Assembly (NCBI GenBank): GCA_027482245.1
Contig: JAIXWG010000026.1
Span: forward strand, 1 to 64,000
Length of the DNA stretch: 64,000 bases
Direction of reading: 5' to 3'
Source of the DNA: Acetobacteraceae bacterium
Lineage (GTDB): Bacteria; Pseudomonadota; Alphaproteobacteria; Acetobacterales; Acetobacteraceae
This document shows, in pieces, positions 24,689 to 32,753 of the stretch; position 1 is the stretch's first letter; every line of letters begins with the position of its first letter. The notes beneath the pieces are model-generated. The model was not told the origin of the DNA. It searched no databases and was given only the letters and a program-made list of their open reading frames with translations. Both the position numbers and the translations under genes were made by a program.

Positions 24689-26046
24689 GGCGCAGGCTCC
24701 TCGACATCCGGCGCAGGCGGCGCATCGGCATCCGGCTTCGGGGTGGACGGGGCATCGCTGGACGGCGGCGTTGCGGGGTTGCCGCTGGTGGTGTTGAGGG
24801 GCACGCGATATTCGTCCCCCCCAGGGACCGGCGGCAGGCGTTCCTCCGCCCGGGCTTCGTTCCGGCTCATCAGGCCGTTCAGCGTGGCGATCTGGTAGAC
24901 CTCGTATCGGGCCTTGCGGTTGCCGCGCAGCAGGCGGCCGAAGTCGAACTCGAGTTCGACGTCATCCATCTCGCCATCGAACAGCAGCTTGTGCTCCATC
25001 GCCTGCTCGATGGCCTCGGCCGTCGGCTGCAGGGCTTCATCGATGTAGCTCTGGTTCTGCTCTTCGATGTTGGAGAAGGTGGCCCGGGACAGGTCCATGA
25101 CCTTGTGCGGCGGCACGCGGTAGATGCGGCAGATGTCCAGCACCTGGAAGCCGCGGGTCAGCAGGTACTGGGCTTCCTCATTGGTCAGGGCGATCTTCTC
25201 GTACTTCGCGCCCTGCTCCAGCACCGCGGTCTTCCCGGCGTTGGACACGCCGCCGTAGGTCTCGTTCCACGAATGGGCGAGGCGCTTGGCGGCTTCCGGG
25301 GAGAGGGAGCCGGCAACGGACAGCACGCCCGGCACCTGCGCGCCCTGGCGGAACATGGCGGCGCCGTGCTGCTGGGTGGCCAGCGCCAGGCCGATGGCGT
25401 CCTGGCCGGCGGCGATCGGGGAGATGCCGACATACCCGTCCAGCGACAGGCCGCGGACATGGATGATGTCGTCCTGATGCAGCGTCAGGCCGGTGCCGAG
25501 CTTCGGGTGGTGCACGTTGTAGAACAGCACGCCCTTCGGGCTGAGCAGGACGGAGACGCGGTCCGGCGACAGCGGGATCAGGCTGCGCGGCGCGCCATCC
25601 GGCCCGCGGGCCACGGCGACATAGGCGTTCCCGCGCAGGTCCAGGGACCGGACGATGTAGGCGAAGAAGTCGATGCTGGTCATCCAGCTGTTCGGCCGGC
25701 GGAAGAGCCGGTTCAGCGGGTGGTCCCAGAGGATTTCCCAGCCCTTGCCGCTGCGCAGCCGGCGGCGCACCAGCATGGGCAGCTTGCCGATATCCTCGCT
25801 GCGGCACTTCACGCAGCCATAGACCGCGGCAGCCTGCAGCGCGGTCAGCGGCGTGACGGGGATGCCGGTGGCGGACGGCGCGGCGCCGAGCATGCCCAGC
25901 AGGAACGACTGCGGCCAGGCGACGGAGCTGTCCGCGGCGCGCTGGACCGGGGCTTCGAAGGTGGGTTCCGTGCGGGGCGCGGAGGCCTGGACGCCGGCCA
26001 TGCGCGTGAGCGCGCCGACGGCCATCCGCTGGATCAGGTTGGGCAT
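24685..26046 (-). CDS. Portal protein
   Basis: A 453-residue HK97-family portal. Recognisable sections are AVYGCVKCRSEDIGKLPMLV (about 74-93), NPLNRLFRRPNSWMTSIDF-like material, GNAYVAVARG, the IIHVRGLSLDGYVGISPI block and the TFSNIEEQN motif (about 329-337). Twelve copies form the DNA entry ring. The C-terminus has a Pro/Asp/Ala-rich disordered tail of about 50 residues. It follows the terminase gene with a one-base overlap. Confidence 0.92.
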   Translation of the reverse strand: MPNLIQRMAVGALTRMAGVQASAPRTEPTFEAPVQRAADSSVAWPQSFLLGMLGAAPSATGIPVTPLTALQAAAVYGCVKCRSEDIGKLPMLVRRRLRSGKGWEILWDHPLNRLFRRPNSWMTSIDFFAYIVRSLDLRGNAYVAVARGPDGAPRSLIPLSPDRVSVLLSPKGVLFYNVHHPKLGTGLTLHQDDIIHVRGLSLDGYVGISPIAAGQDAIGLALATQQHGAAMFRQGAQVPGVLSVAGSLSPEAAKRLAHSWNETYGGVSNAGKTAVLEQGAKYEKIALTNEEAQYLLTRGFQVLDICRIYRVPPHKVMDLSRATFSNIEEQNQSYIDEALQPTAEAIEQAMEHKLLFDGEMDDVELEFDFGRLLRGNRKARYEVYQIATLNGLMSRNEARAEERLPPVPGGDEYRVPLNTTSGNPATPPSSDAPSTPKPDADAPPAPDVEEPAP

Positions 26047-27725
26047 CAGAGCGTCACCAGGCCGCGTGTCTCATAGACCGACACTCCCTTCGGCGCCGGA
26101 TCGCGCGACATCAGTTCGACCGCGTTGAGCATCGCCATGACCGGATCGATCTTCGCGCGCCCGCTGGCCTGCTTGGTGATCAGGATGGCGTTGCCCTTGG
26201 GCTCCACCTTGGCGTTGCCGACGCACCAGGCCATCAGCGGCTGGTCGCCATGGCGGAAGGTGCCGTCGGCCAGCTTGCGCTCCGCCGTCTTGATGGCGCC
26301 GTTCAGCCGGAAGCCCTGGGTGACGCCCACCAGCAGGTCGCCGGTGACCTCGCGTTCCCGCAGCGCATCCACGATCGAGGCAATGCCGTGCGGGTCGAGG
26401 CCGACGCCGCCCAGGATGCCGGCCTGCCGGATCTCATCCACTATGTCCGCCACCTCGGTGACGTCCTGGCCGATGTCGCTGACCAGTTGCAGGTCGCCGG
26501 CGTCCGCCAGGTCCCGCAGCCGTGGCGCCTCGCTCTTCCGCCGCTCGAGCACGATGGGGTGCGCCCAGGCGCGGCCCCAGTGCAGCCAGTGCTTGGTGTC
26601 GCGGTGGCGGCCGATGACGGCCAGGCCCAGCAGGTCGTCCAGGCCGCCGCCGTCGATGCCGACGCAGGCGACGTCGCAGTCCCGCAGGATGGTCGCGAGG
26701 TCGATGGCGGGGTCGCCGCGCTTGGCCCAGAACTCCGCGCCGGCCCAGCCGGTGGAGGCGAGGGCCAGGCCGATCTCGACGTTCAGGTGCTTGGCGAAGA
26801 AGTTCTGGAGGCTGGCTTCGCCGGCCACCGCGGCCTTGTCGTATTCGCGGGTGAGAAACTGCTCATCCACGGACAGGCCGAGGTTCGGGTTCGTGACGTA
26901 GAAGTTGCGCTTGTCCCGGTAGGCCTCGGCTTCCACCATCGCCTTCGGGAATTCGTACAGCACGCCCAGGCTGTGCCGGTCGCTGACGCGGCCGTCGCGG
27001 ACGCCGCGGAAGTAGTCCAGCTTCTGCTTGAACACGCCGGCCGGTGCTTCGTCCGACTGTGTGGTGGCGTAGATGGTGAAGCCCTCGGGCCGGGACGCCA
27101 GGCCGCCAGTGGCTTCCCGCAGCATGCTCTCCGCGTTCGGGCGCTTGCCGAACAGCCAGAGCTCATCGACCAGGATCCCGGTCGCCTTCTTGCCGCTGAC
27201 CGTGTCGTTCTCCGCCGCCACCACCTTCAGCGTGGCGCCGGTGGTCAGGTGCGTGATGGTCCGGATGTGGTCCTGGACCTTCAGCAGGTCGTTCAGTTCC
27301 GGGTCGTTGCGGATCATCCCGGCGGCGGGGATGAAGCTGTTGTTCGCGACCTCGACCGTGGGCGCCAGGATCAGGAATTCGGCCCCGGCGCGCCAGTTGC
27401 GGATCAGGGCGGTCAGCATGATGCCGGCCGCGAAGGTGCTCTTCGTGTTCTTCTTGCTGACCAGCAGCATGAACTCGCTGATCAGCCGGCGGCCGTCGGA
27501 GTGGTCGTAGGCGCCGAAGACCGCGGAGACGATGTCGAAGACCCAGGGCCGGCAGGTCTGCCCCATGGTGGGGGAGCCGGGCGCGTCCACGATGATGAGG
27601 TCGCGGAAGACATCCAGCGCCGCCTCCGCCTCCGCCGGGAAGAGGGGCGGGAAGGGGACGAGGGACCGCCGGTTGACGATGCGGTCTTCCCAGTCGGGGC
27701 AGGCGGTCGTCCAGTCGAGAGGCAT
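26046..27725 (-). CDS. Terminase large subunit
   Basis: A 559-residue packaging motor. The N-terminus has the family's WTTACPDWEDRIV opening, an atypical Walker A region at LLVSKKNTKSTFAAG (about 87-101), a Walker B ILVDELWLF (184-192) and a C-terminal RNase H-like nuclease with ACVGIDGGGLDDLLGL. I use the ATG at 27725; the upstream GTG at 27752 has no ribosome-binding site. HK97-like terminases cut at cos sites, which fits the HNH gene next to TerS. Confidence 0.92.
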   Translation of the reverse strand: MPLDWTTACPDWEDRIVNRRSLVPFPPLFPAEAEAALDVFRDLIIVDAPGSPTMGQTCRPWVFDIVSAVFGAYDHSDGRRLISEFMLLVSKKNTKSTFAAGIMLTALIRNWRAGAEFLILAPTVEVANNSFIPAAGMIRNDPELNDLLKVQDHIRTITHLTTGATLKVVAAENDTVSGKKATGILVDELWLFGKRPNAESMLREATGGLASRPEGFTIYATTQSDEAPAGVFKQKLDYFRGVRDGRVSDRHSLGVLYEFPKAMVEAEAYRDKRNFYVTNPNLGLSVDEQFLTREYDKAAVAGEASLQNFFAKHLNVEIGLALASTGWAGAEFWAKRGDPAIDLATILRDCDVACVGIDGGGLDDLLGLAVIGRHRDTKHWLHWGRAWAHPIVLERRKSEAPRLRDLADAGDLQLVSDIGQDVTEVADIVDEIRQAGILGGVGLDPHGIASIVDALREREVTGDLLVGVTQGFRLNGAIKTAERKLADGTFRHGDQPLMAWCVGNAKVEPKGNAILITKQASGRAKIDPVMAMLNAVELMSRDPAPKGVSVYETRGLVTL

Positions 27726-27767
27726 GCGGGCCCCGCTGCGCACCGGCGCCACGAGGGTGCCGGCGGA

Positions 27768-28334
27768 TTAGTTCAGCTTGGTGGCGGTGCCGGGCGGCGC
27801 GGGCGGTGCCAGCTTGCCGACGGCGCGATCGTGGGCCGCCTGCTTCTGCCGGTCCTTCTTGCCCAGCTCGGCGCCGGCGGCCGGGCGAGCGTGGAAGAAG
27901 GGGGCGGCGGCCTGCGCCATGCGGTCCCGGCGCTCGGGCTCGACCTTTGGGTCGTTTAGGACCTGCAGCATGTAGTCCAGCGGGGACAGCAGCCCGGAGG
28001 GGATCGGCACGGCCGGCGGCACGGCGCCGGGCAGCACGGCGGGGACCTCCCCCAGCAGCGCCAGCGCCTGCGCGACCTCTGACGGGGAGGCGGATCGCGC
28101 GGGCGGAGGAGGAGGCGCCGCCGGGGGAGGCGGCACTGGCGCAGAGGCAGCGCCAGGCGGCGGGGCGGGCGGCGCGAGGCGCGACGTGCGCGGCTTCGGC
28201 GGCTCGGCAGCAGGCGGCGGCGGAGGCGGCGCGGGGGTCTTCAGCGCGCGCCGCGTCGGCGCGGCTGGCGGCTGCGATGCTGGCTTACCGCTGCGCGGGC
28301 GTCCGGCTCCGGGACGCGCTCCACCGCGAGGCAT
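27768..28334 (-). CDS. Terminase small subunit-like protein with proline-rich linker
   Basis: A 188-residue basic protein upstream of TerL. It begins PRGGARPGAGRPRSG, an AT-hook-like opening common in small terminases. Residues 20-80 are an extreme Pro/Ala linker. The C-terminal part (LSPLDYMLQVLNDPKVEPERRDRMAQAAAPFFH, about 115-147) is the recognisable TerS segment. It would bind the packaging site and present DNA to the large subunit. Confidence 0.72.
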   Translation of the reverse strand: MPRGGARPGAGRPRSGKPASQPPAAPTRRALKTPAPPPPPPAAEPPKPRTSRLAPPAPPPGAASAPVPPPPAAPPPPPARSASPSEVAQALALLGEVPAVLPGAVPPAVPIPSGLLSPLDYMLQVLNDPKVEPERRDRMAQAAAPFFHARPAAGAELGKKDRQKQAAHDRAVGKLAPPAPPGTATKLN

Positions 28335-28403
28335 GGGAAAATGCTCCTTTGATTATTCAAAGCCCCGCGAATTCAAACGCGGCGGAAAATTCTGCGCATG
28401 CAA

Positions 28404-28420
28404 GGGGGGGCGGTCCCCGA
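28404..28420. other. Candidate cos packaging site region
   Basis: The 170-bp gap between the HNH and TerS genes contains a run of seven G followed by CGGTCCCC, next to AT-richer sequence (28340-28395). In HK97-type cos phages an HNH gene commonly flanks TerS, and the cos site with a G-rich core lies in or near this gap. This is a positional and compositional guess, since no end sequence is available. Confidence 0.3.
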
Positions 28421-28506
28421 CCCAAGCCGCCCCAGCTATCGCACCCCCCCTACCCCTCTGCCGGCCCGCCCGGGGAGGGGCAGGGCCGGCACGGGAGGAG
28501 GGCCGG

Positions 28507-28857
28507 TCACCCAGCTACCCCCGCGCCGTCGCGGCCCGTGTGGGCCATGTGGCAGGGGCGGCAGAGGGGTTCCAGGTTCGACGGGTCCAGGCGGCGCGGG
28601 TCATCCGTGCCGCGAAAGCGCTCCTTGTGATGGACATCGGTGGCCACGGTCACGCGGCCCTTGCGGTCGCACTCGGCGCAAAGGGGATGCACTGCCAGCA
28701 CGGCGGCGCGGACCTTGCGCCAGTCGGCGCCATAGCCGCGCTGGGTGCTGGACTGGTTGCCCTCGCGCACGAAGCCGCTGCGGGCGGTTGGGGACGGCGT
28801 GGCCACGATCGGGGCGACGCAGGCCAGGCGGGACTTCAGGGCGGGGAGGCGGGCCAT
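28507..28857 (-). CDS. HNH endonuclease (packaging-associated)
   Basis: A 116-residue HNH nuclease. The zinc-binding Cys pair is in HPLCAEC (about 62-68), the catalytic stretch is VATDVHHKERF and the second pair is in LCRPCHMAH. In HK97-like phages such an HNH protein assists TerL in cos cleavage. The start at 28857 overlaps the NusG-like stop by one base and has AGGA nine bases upstream. It is one of four HNH domains in this prophage. Confidence 0.85.
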   Translation of the reverse strand: MARLPALKSRLACVAPIVATPSPTARSGFVREGNQSSTQRGYGADWRKVRAAVLAVHPLCAECDRKGRVTVATDVHHKERFRGTDDPRRLDPSNLEPLCRPCHMAHTGRDGAGVAG

Positions 28858-29483
28858 CAGGCGACATCCTGTTCGTCGGCCAGGCGGTCGCCGCCCACGA
28901 CGGCCAGGGTGGCGCGGTCGGTCTCGACCTCCCGGTCCCAGCTGAGCAGATGCACCCGGGTGCGCTTGCCGGTGCAGGACACCACCATGCCCTGCATGCC
29001 GGCCATGGGCCCGGAGGCCAGGGTGACGATGGTGCCGGCCTCGATCGGGTCGGTAGCGGCCTTGTCCTGCTCGGCCGCGATCTGCGCCCACTTCGATGCC
29101 CGGATCAGCAGCCGCGCCATGGCGTCATGCGGCATCGGCGTGGGGCGTTCGGGTGTGGCGCCGAACATGCGGGAGACGCCGCGGGTGTGGCAGATCGGCC
29201 GCCACTGGTCGCGCGCGGCGTCGAACAGGACGAAGAGGTATCGCGGATAGGCCGGCATCAGCGGATGCGGCTTGTCCTCCGCCTTGCGGTGGCGGCGTGG
29301 CGCGCTGGGCGGCGGCGCCGGGCGACGGATCTTCGGGAGGAAGCTCTGGAAACCCTGCGCCAGCAGCTCGGACTGGACCGCCTGCATGGCCTCGATCGTG
29401 CCGCGGCGCGTCTGCACAACATACCAGCGCGGTGCGTAATGGCTACCGCACTCGGAGGGGCGAGCCCCATCGAGTGCTTGCAT
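28857..29483 (-). CDS. NusG/RfaH-like transcription antitermination factor
   Basis: A 208-residue protein with an N-terminal NGN domain (RWYVVQTRRGTIEAM..., and YPRYLFVLFD near 79-88) and a C-terminal KOW domain (GTIVTLASGPMAGMQG...). NusG-family paralogues such as RfaH bind RNA polymerase and suppress pausing and termination. It lies directly upstream of the terminase-to-lysis genes, so control of the long late operon is plausible. I choose the ATG at 29483 because of a GAGGG site eight bases upstream; a GTG at 29537 coupled to the previous gene is the alternative. Confidence 0.8.
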   Translation of the reverse strand: MQALDGARPSECGSHYAPRWYVVQTRRGTIEAMQAVQSELLAQGFQSFLPKIRRPAPPPSAPRRHRKAEDKPHPLMPAYPRYLFVLFDAARDQWRPICHTRGVSRMFGATPERPTPMPHDAMARLLIRASKWAQIAAEQDKAATDPIEAGTIVTLASGPMAGMQGMVVSCTGKRTRVHLLSWDREVETDRATLAVVGGDRLADEQDVA

Positions 29484-29533
29484 CCCGTTTCCCTCAACTG
29501 CCGGTGCTGGGTCAAGCCCGTTCTGCGCGCCGA

Positions 29534-29755
29534 TCACCGGACGTTCTCCAGCGTGTCCCAGCCAGCCGGCGCGGGCGGCTCATGCCGAACCTCGGCATTG
29601 AACGCCTTCAGGTCAAAACCCGGCTGCAGGATCACCATGGGACCGCCGATGTTGGCGTCCCACTCCGCGCGAAGCCGGCGGAGCTGTTCGCTGGTAAGTT
29701 CGCATGGAACGGTCAGCGCAAAGACAGTTCGCTCGTTTCGCGTGATGCTCATCAT
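29534..29755 (-). CDS. Small hypothetical phage protein
   Basis: A 73-residue protein with an alternating strand-helix pattern (VFALTVPCELTSEQLRRL-AEW) and a Pro/Glu-rich end. ATGATGA overlaps the previous stop, so it is part of the operon. The G+C content is a little lower than that of its neighbours. No domain recognised. Confidence 0.55.
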   Translation of the reverse strand: MMSITRNERTVFALTVPCELTSEQLRRLRAEWDANIGGPMVILQPGFDLKAFNAEVRHEPPAPAGWDTLENVR

Positions 29756-30555
29756 GTGCCGCCCCCCATCTGCCGCCGCAGTGCTTCCGCCCGCGTCTTG
29801 GCGGCGGCCGCGCCAGGCCCGCCCTTCGCGATGATCTGCTGCAGGCTGACCAGCAGCGCCTGCTCCTGGGATACCGCCGCCCGCGCGGCGACAGCGCCAA
29901 TGCGCTGAAGCCCGGGCGCCATGCGGCTCACGGCTTCGCTCGCCAGACGCCCCACCTCCCGCAGCCGGCCCTCGGCCGCCCGGAAGGCGGCTTCGCTCGC
30001 GGTGGCCTGCGCTGCCACCGCCTCGGCCGCCCGCCGGGCCGCGGCGCGGTCGTCATCGGTGACCGGGGCCTTCGGCGTGGGCGGGTTGGCGATCCGGAGC
30101 ACGCGCTGCAGCGCGTCGCGCTCCCGCAGCAGCTCCGCGCATTCGCCGCCGATGCTCTCCATTAGCCGGGCCAAGGATGGGAAGAAGTCGCCCGCGTCCA
30201 TGGCCACCTTGGCGGCCGAGGCCTTGGTGAGGCATCGGCGCGGCACCGTCGCCAGCGCTTCCGCCAGGACCGCCTGCTTCGCGGCGATGGTGTCCGCGTC
30301 CCGGGGATGGCCGATCGCGACCACCACCATCAGCACCCAGGCGCGGATGGCATCGGGCTCCGCGGTGCGGCCTAGGGCGGTCTCCACCATCGCCAGACGG
30401 GCGCGCGCCTCGCCGGCCAAGGCCTGCGCCTGGGGCACCGTCAGCGGGCACTCGCCGGCCGGATAGGCCTTCATGGCTTGGCCCATGGCGGCGGTCAGGG
30501 CGGCGCTGGGCGGGCGCACAGTGGGCACGCCGTCGGGCAGGGTGGCGAGGGCGTT
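29752..30555 (-). CDS. Hypothetical protein following the replication initiator
   Basis: A 267-residue, Ala-rich helical protein. The N-terminal half (LTVPQAQALAGEARARL, AIRAWVLMVVVAIGHPRDAD) is globular, while residues about 165-240 form a probable coiled coil (AAARRAAEAVAAQAT...). It starts where the replication gene ends (4-bp overlap), the place of a helicase loader in many phages, but it has no Walker A motif, so I do not assign that role. Unknown function, possibly replication-linked. Confidence 0.55.
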   Translation of the reverse strand, partial: NALATLPDGVPTVRPPSAALTAAMGQAMKAYPAGECPLTVPQAQALAGEARARLAMVETALGRTAEPDAIRAWVLMVVVAIGHPRDADTIAAKQAVLAEALATVPRRCLTKASAAKVAMDAGDFFPSLARLMESIGGECAELLRERDALQRVLRIANPPTPKAPVTDDDRAAARRAAEAVAAQATASEAAFRAAEGRLREVGRLASEAVSRMAPGLQRIGAVAARAAVSQEQALLVSLQQIIAKGGPGAAAAKTRAEALRRQMGGGT

Positions 30556-31631
30556 CACAGCACCACCTCTTCGGCCCTGCCGTCCACCGTGGCGCCATGG
30601 AAGCGCGGCGGGCTGGCCATGCGGCGCAGGGCATCCCCGATGCCGTCCGTGGGGCCCGCGCGGCCGCGGCCCGGCGCGCGGCCGGTGGCCAGCCCGATCT
30701 GCCCCTCGATCCAGGCGACCGGGGAGGCCTTGCGATGCTGCTCGGCTTCGAACAGCAGGCGCCCGACCAGTGCGGCGTCGTCCGCCGCGTCGCTCAGGAA
30801 CCGGCCCAGCAGCGACCGCGCAGGCCTGTCCGGCTTGCCGGTGATCCGCATCAGGCGGGCCAGGCCTTCGGTGAACAAAGCGGTCCGCACATCCGGGGCC
30901 GGCGGCGCAGCCGACGGGCCATCTGAGCGAAGCGAAGATGTATCTCTGGCCTCTGGCTTCTGGGCTTTATCCGCGTCCGTCTGGTGGAGGTTATCCGCAG
31001 ATGACCGGGTGGGGTTAACCCCCTTTGCGAAATTGCAGGCCCGGCAAACGCCGCGGAGGTTATCCACCTCGTTCGTGCCGCCGCGTGCGATCGGGGTGAT
31101 GTGGTCGATGGTGAAGGCGTCGGGCGCGTTCGACCGATCACGCTGCATCGGTACGCCGCAGTCGCAGCAGATGCCGCCGCATGCTTCCCACACCGCCGCG
31201 ACCTTCGTCGGGTTGTCGCGATGCTTGAACCGCGATTGCCGCGCCTGCCTGGGCGTCAGGTCTGGCGCCATGAGATTGGGGTTGCCGCCGGCGCGGCCGT
31301 TGACCACGGCGGCGTCCGCCCTCGCCTTGTCCCGCACCATGCGCCGCGACAGCAGGCGTCCATCCTCGTCCCGGCTGCACACGCCGGAGCCTTCCAGCTC
31401 CGCCAGCGCGGCCGCCACCGTCTTCGCGTCCACGCCCACCAGCGCGGCGATCTGCGGCACCGTCGGCGCGCGGCCACCGATGACCAGGTGACCGTAGGGC
31501 TCCGCCTCATGCATGAAGCCCAGAAGCTCCATCCACAGGCCCCGGGCGGCAAGGCTGCACATCCGCAGGCATGGATCGGCGCGCCAGTCCGCCGGGTACC
31601 ACTTCATCCAGGGTTGCCGGCGGTCGCTCAT
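30555..31631 (-). CDS. Replication initiation-type protein with embedded HNH domain
   Basis: A 358-residue protein with three parts. Residues 1-115 are a DUF1376-like winged-helix replication module (PWMKWYPADWRADP, then ALVGVDAKTVAAALAELE). Residues about 140-206 are a complete HNH nuclease domain with Cys155/Cys158, Asp176-His177, Asn191 and Cys196/Cys199. Residues 235-345 resume a helical replication-type tail (LGRFLSDAADDAAL...SPVAWIEGQI). Phage proteins of this type normally run from the first part to the third without a nuclease, so the HNH looks inserted. The gene is in frame and apparently intact. Confidence 0.72.
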   Translation of the reverse strand: MSDRRQPWMKWYPADWRADPCLRMCSLAARGLWMELLGFMHEAEPYGHLVIGGRAPTVPQIAALVGVDAKTVAAALAELEGSGVCSRDEDGRLLSRRMVRDKARADAAVVNGRAGGNPNLMAPDLTPRQARQSRFKHRDNPTKVAAVWEACGGICCDCGVPMQRDRSNAPDAFTIDHITPIARGGTNEVDNLRGVCRACNFAKGVNPTRSSADNLHQTDADKAQKPEARDTSSLRSDGPSAAPPAPDVRTALFTEGLARLMRITGKPDRPARSLLGRFLSDAADDAALVGRLLFEAEQHRKASPVAWIEGQIGLATGRAPGRGRAGPTDGIGDALRRMASPPRFHGATVDGRAEEVVL

Positions 31632-32002
31632 GCGGCCAGCCCCGCGGCCTGCCGCGCCTGGCGGATGGAGGCGCGGATCGCGCGCTCATCCGCCGGCGTC
31701 ATCGCCAGCACGACATGGGCGTCGTCCATCGCCGGCAGGGGCGGCAGGACGCCGGGCGCGAGGCGATAGCCCAGGCCGAAGACGTTGGTGATCGTGCCGG
31801 GCGGGAGGGACCGCCGGAGGTGGCAGATCATGACGCGGATGCTCGACTTCGCGGCGTCCGGCCCGCCATCGATCTGGCCGCCATAGACGGCGAATTCCAG
31901 CGCCTGGTGCGTCACCAGCAGGCCCGGGGACGCCATGAGCCGCTGGAGGATGCGGTAGCGCGCGTTGGAGGTCTTGGACCGCGCGGTGCGACGGATATTC
32001 AT
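31628..32002 (-). CDS. OmpR/PhoB-type winged-helix DNA-binding protein
   Basis: A 124-residue protein whose residues about 17-85 form an OmpR-type effector domain: RILQRLMASPGLLVTHQ, an SSIRVMICHLRRSLPPG recognition region and the closing GLGYRLAP. No receiver domain is present, so it is not a standard response regulator. The C-terminal 40 residues are helical. It overlaps its neighbours by 4 bp each. It may regulate middle or late phage genes; target unknown. Confidence 0.7.
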   Translation of the reverse strand: MNIRRTARSKTSNARYRILQRLMASPGLLVTHQALEFAVYGGQIDGGPDAAKSSIRVMICHLRRSLPPGTITNVFGLGYRLAPGVLPPLPAMDDAHVVLAMTPADERAIRASIRQARQAAGLAA

Positions 32003-32421
32003 GCTGCCCTCCGGCGCTTCGGCGCGGCGTCCGGCAGCGCCCAGATGCGGACCAGCATCGTGTCGGCGGGCTGGGCCGCCTCCACCAGGAACAGCAGGCC
32101 GCGCGCGTGCCGGTCATTCGCCAGGACGCCCGCCTTCTGCAGCGCGTCCTGCGTCGGCTTGATGAGGTTGTCCGGATCCTTCAGCTGCTGCGGGAAGGTC
32201 AGCGCGATGGTGTAGCGGTAGGGCACCTTGCCGCAGGCGCCGCCGGCCAGGCACTGCCAGCCGATGGTCTTGACCCAGGCCCGGTAGTCCGCGGCCTTGT
32301 GGACCCGGCCGGCGTTGTGCCGATACATGCGGTTGGCGGAGGGCGGCAGCGGCAGCTGGATCGCCACATCCGGCGTCGGCAGCGCCGCCTGGATGAAGAC
32401 GTCGAACGGGCCGTAGGTCAT
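31999..32421 (-). CDS. RusA-like Holliday junction resolvase
   Basis: A 140-residue RusA-family nuclease. Family signs are LPLPPSANRMYR near 23-34, a basic DYRAWVK helix and the acidic catalytic stretch DPDNLIKPTQDALQKAGVLANDRH, including the metal-binding Asp residues. It resolves recombination and replication intermediates before packaging. Operon position is between the DUF and winged-helix genes. Confidence 0.85.
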   Translation of the reverse strand: MTYGPFDVFIQAALPTPDVAIQLPLPPSANRMYRHNAGRVHKAADYRAWVKTIGWQCLAGGACGKVPYRYTIALTFPQQLKDPDNLIKPTQDALQKAGVLANDRHARGLLFLVEAAQPADTMLVRIWALPDAAPKRRRAA

Positions 32422-32753
32422 GCTGCGGCCTCCGCCGCTACCAGCGCCGCGATGGCGATGGCGTGCGGCACGACCTTCGCGTGGCCGTGGTGCTGCCAGT
32501 GGCGCACGTAGCCGTTCGGCCGCAGGCCCAGCGCCGCCCAGGCGCCGATCGGCACCTGTTCGGAGATGCAGGGGCGCCAGGGATCCGGCACCAGCATGCG
32601 CCCCGCATCGTACCAGGCTTCGACGGCCAGCAGCGTCATGAAGCGCTCGCGGTCGCTGGGCGTCCCGCGCAGCGCGTCGAAAGCCTGGATCATCAGGTCC
32701 ACGGACGGCGCATCGGCCTGCGCCAGCGCGGCGCGGAGGCGTTCGGTGCTCAT
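32418..32753 (-). CDS. Hypothetical phage protein
   Basis: A 111-residue protein of unknown function with a Ser/Thr-Asp helix at the start (APSVDLMIQAFDALRG), a WYDAGRML stretch and a His-rich section (HWQHHGHAK). The ATG overlaps the methyltransferase stop. No recognisable domain or membrane segment. Confidence 0.5.
   Translation of the reverse strand: MSTERLRAALAQADAPSVDLMIQAFDALRGTPSDRERFMTLLAVEAWYDAGRMLVPDPWRPCISEQVPIGAWAALGLRPNGYVRHWQHHGHAKVVPHAIAIAALVAAEAAA

Noticed and set aside
29752..30555. DnaC-type helicase loader for the gene after the replication initiator
   Set aside because: Position fits but no Walker A or B motif is visible, so no such call was made.
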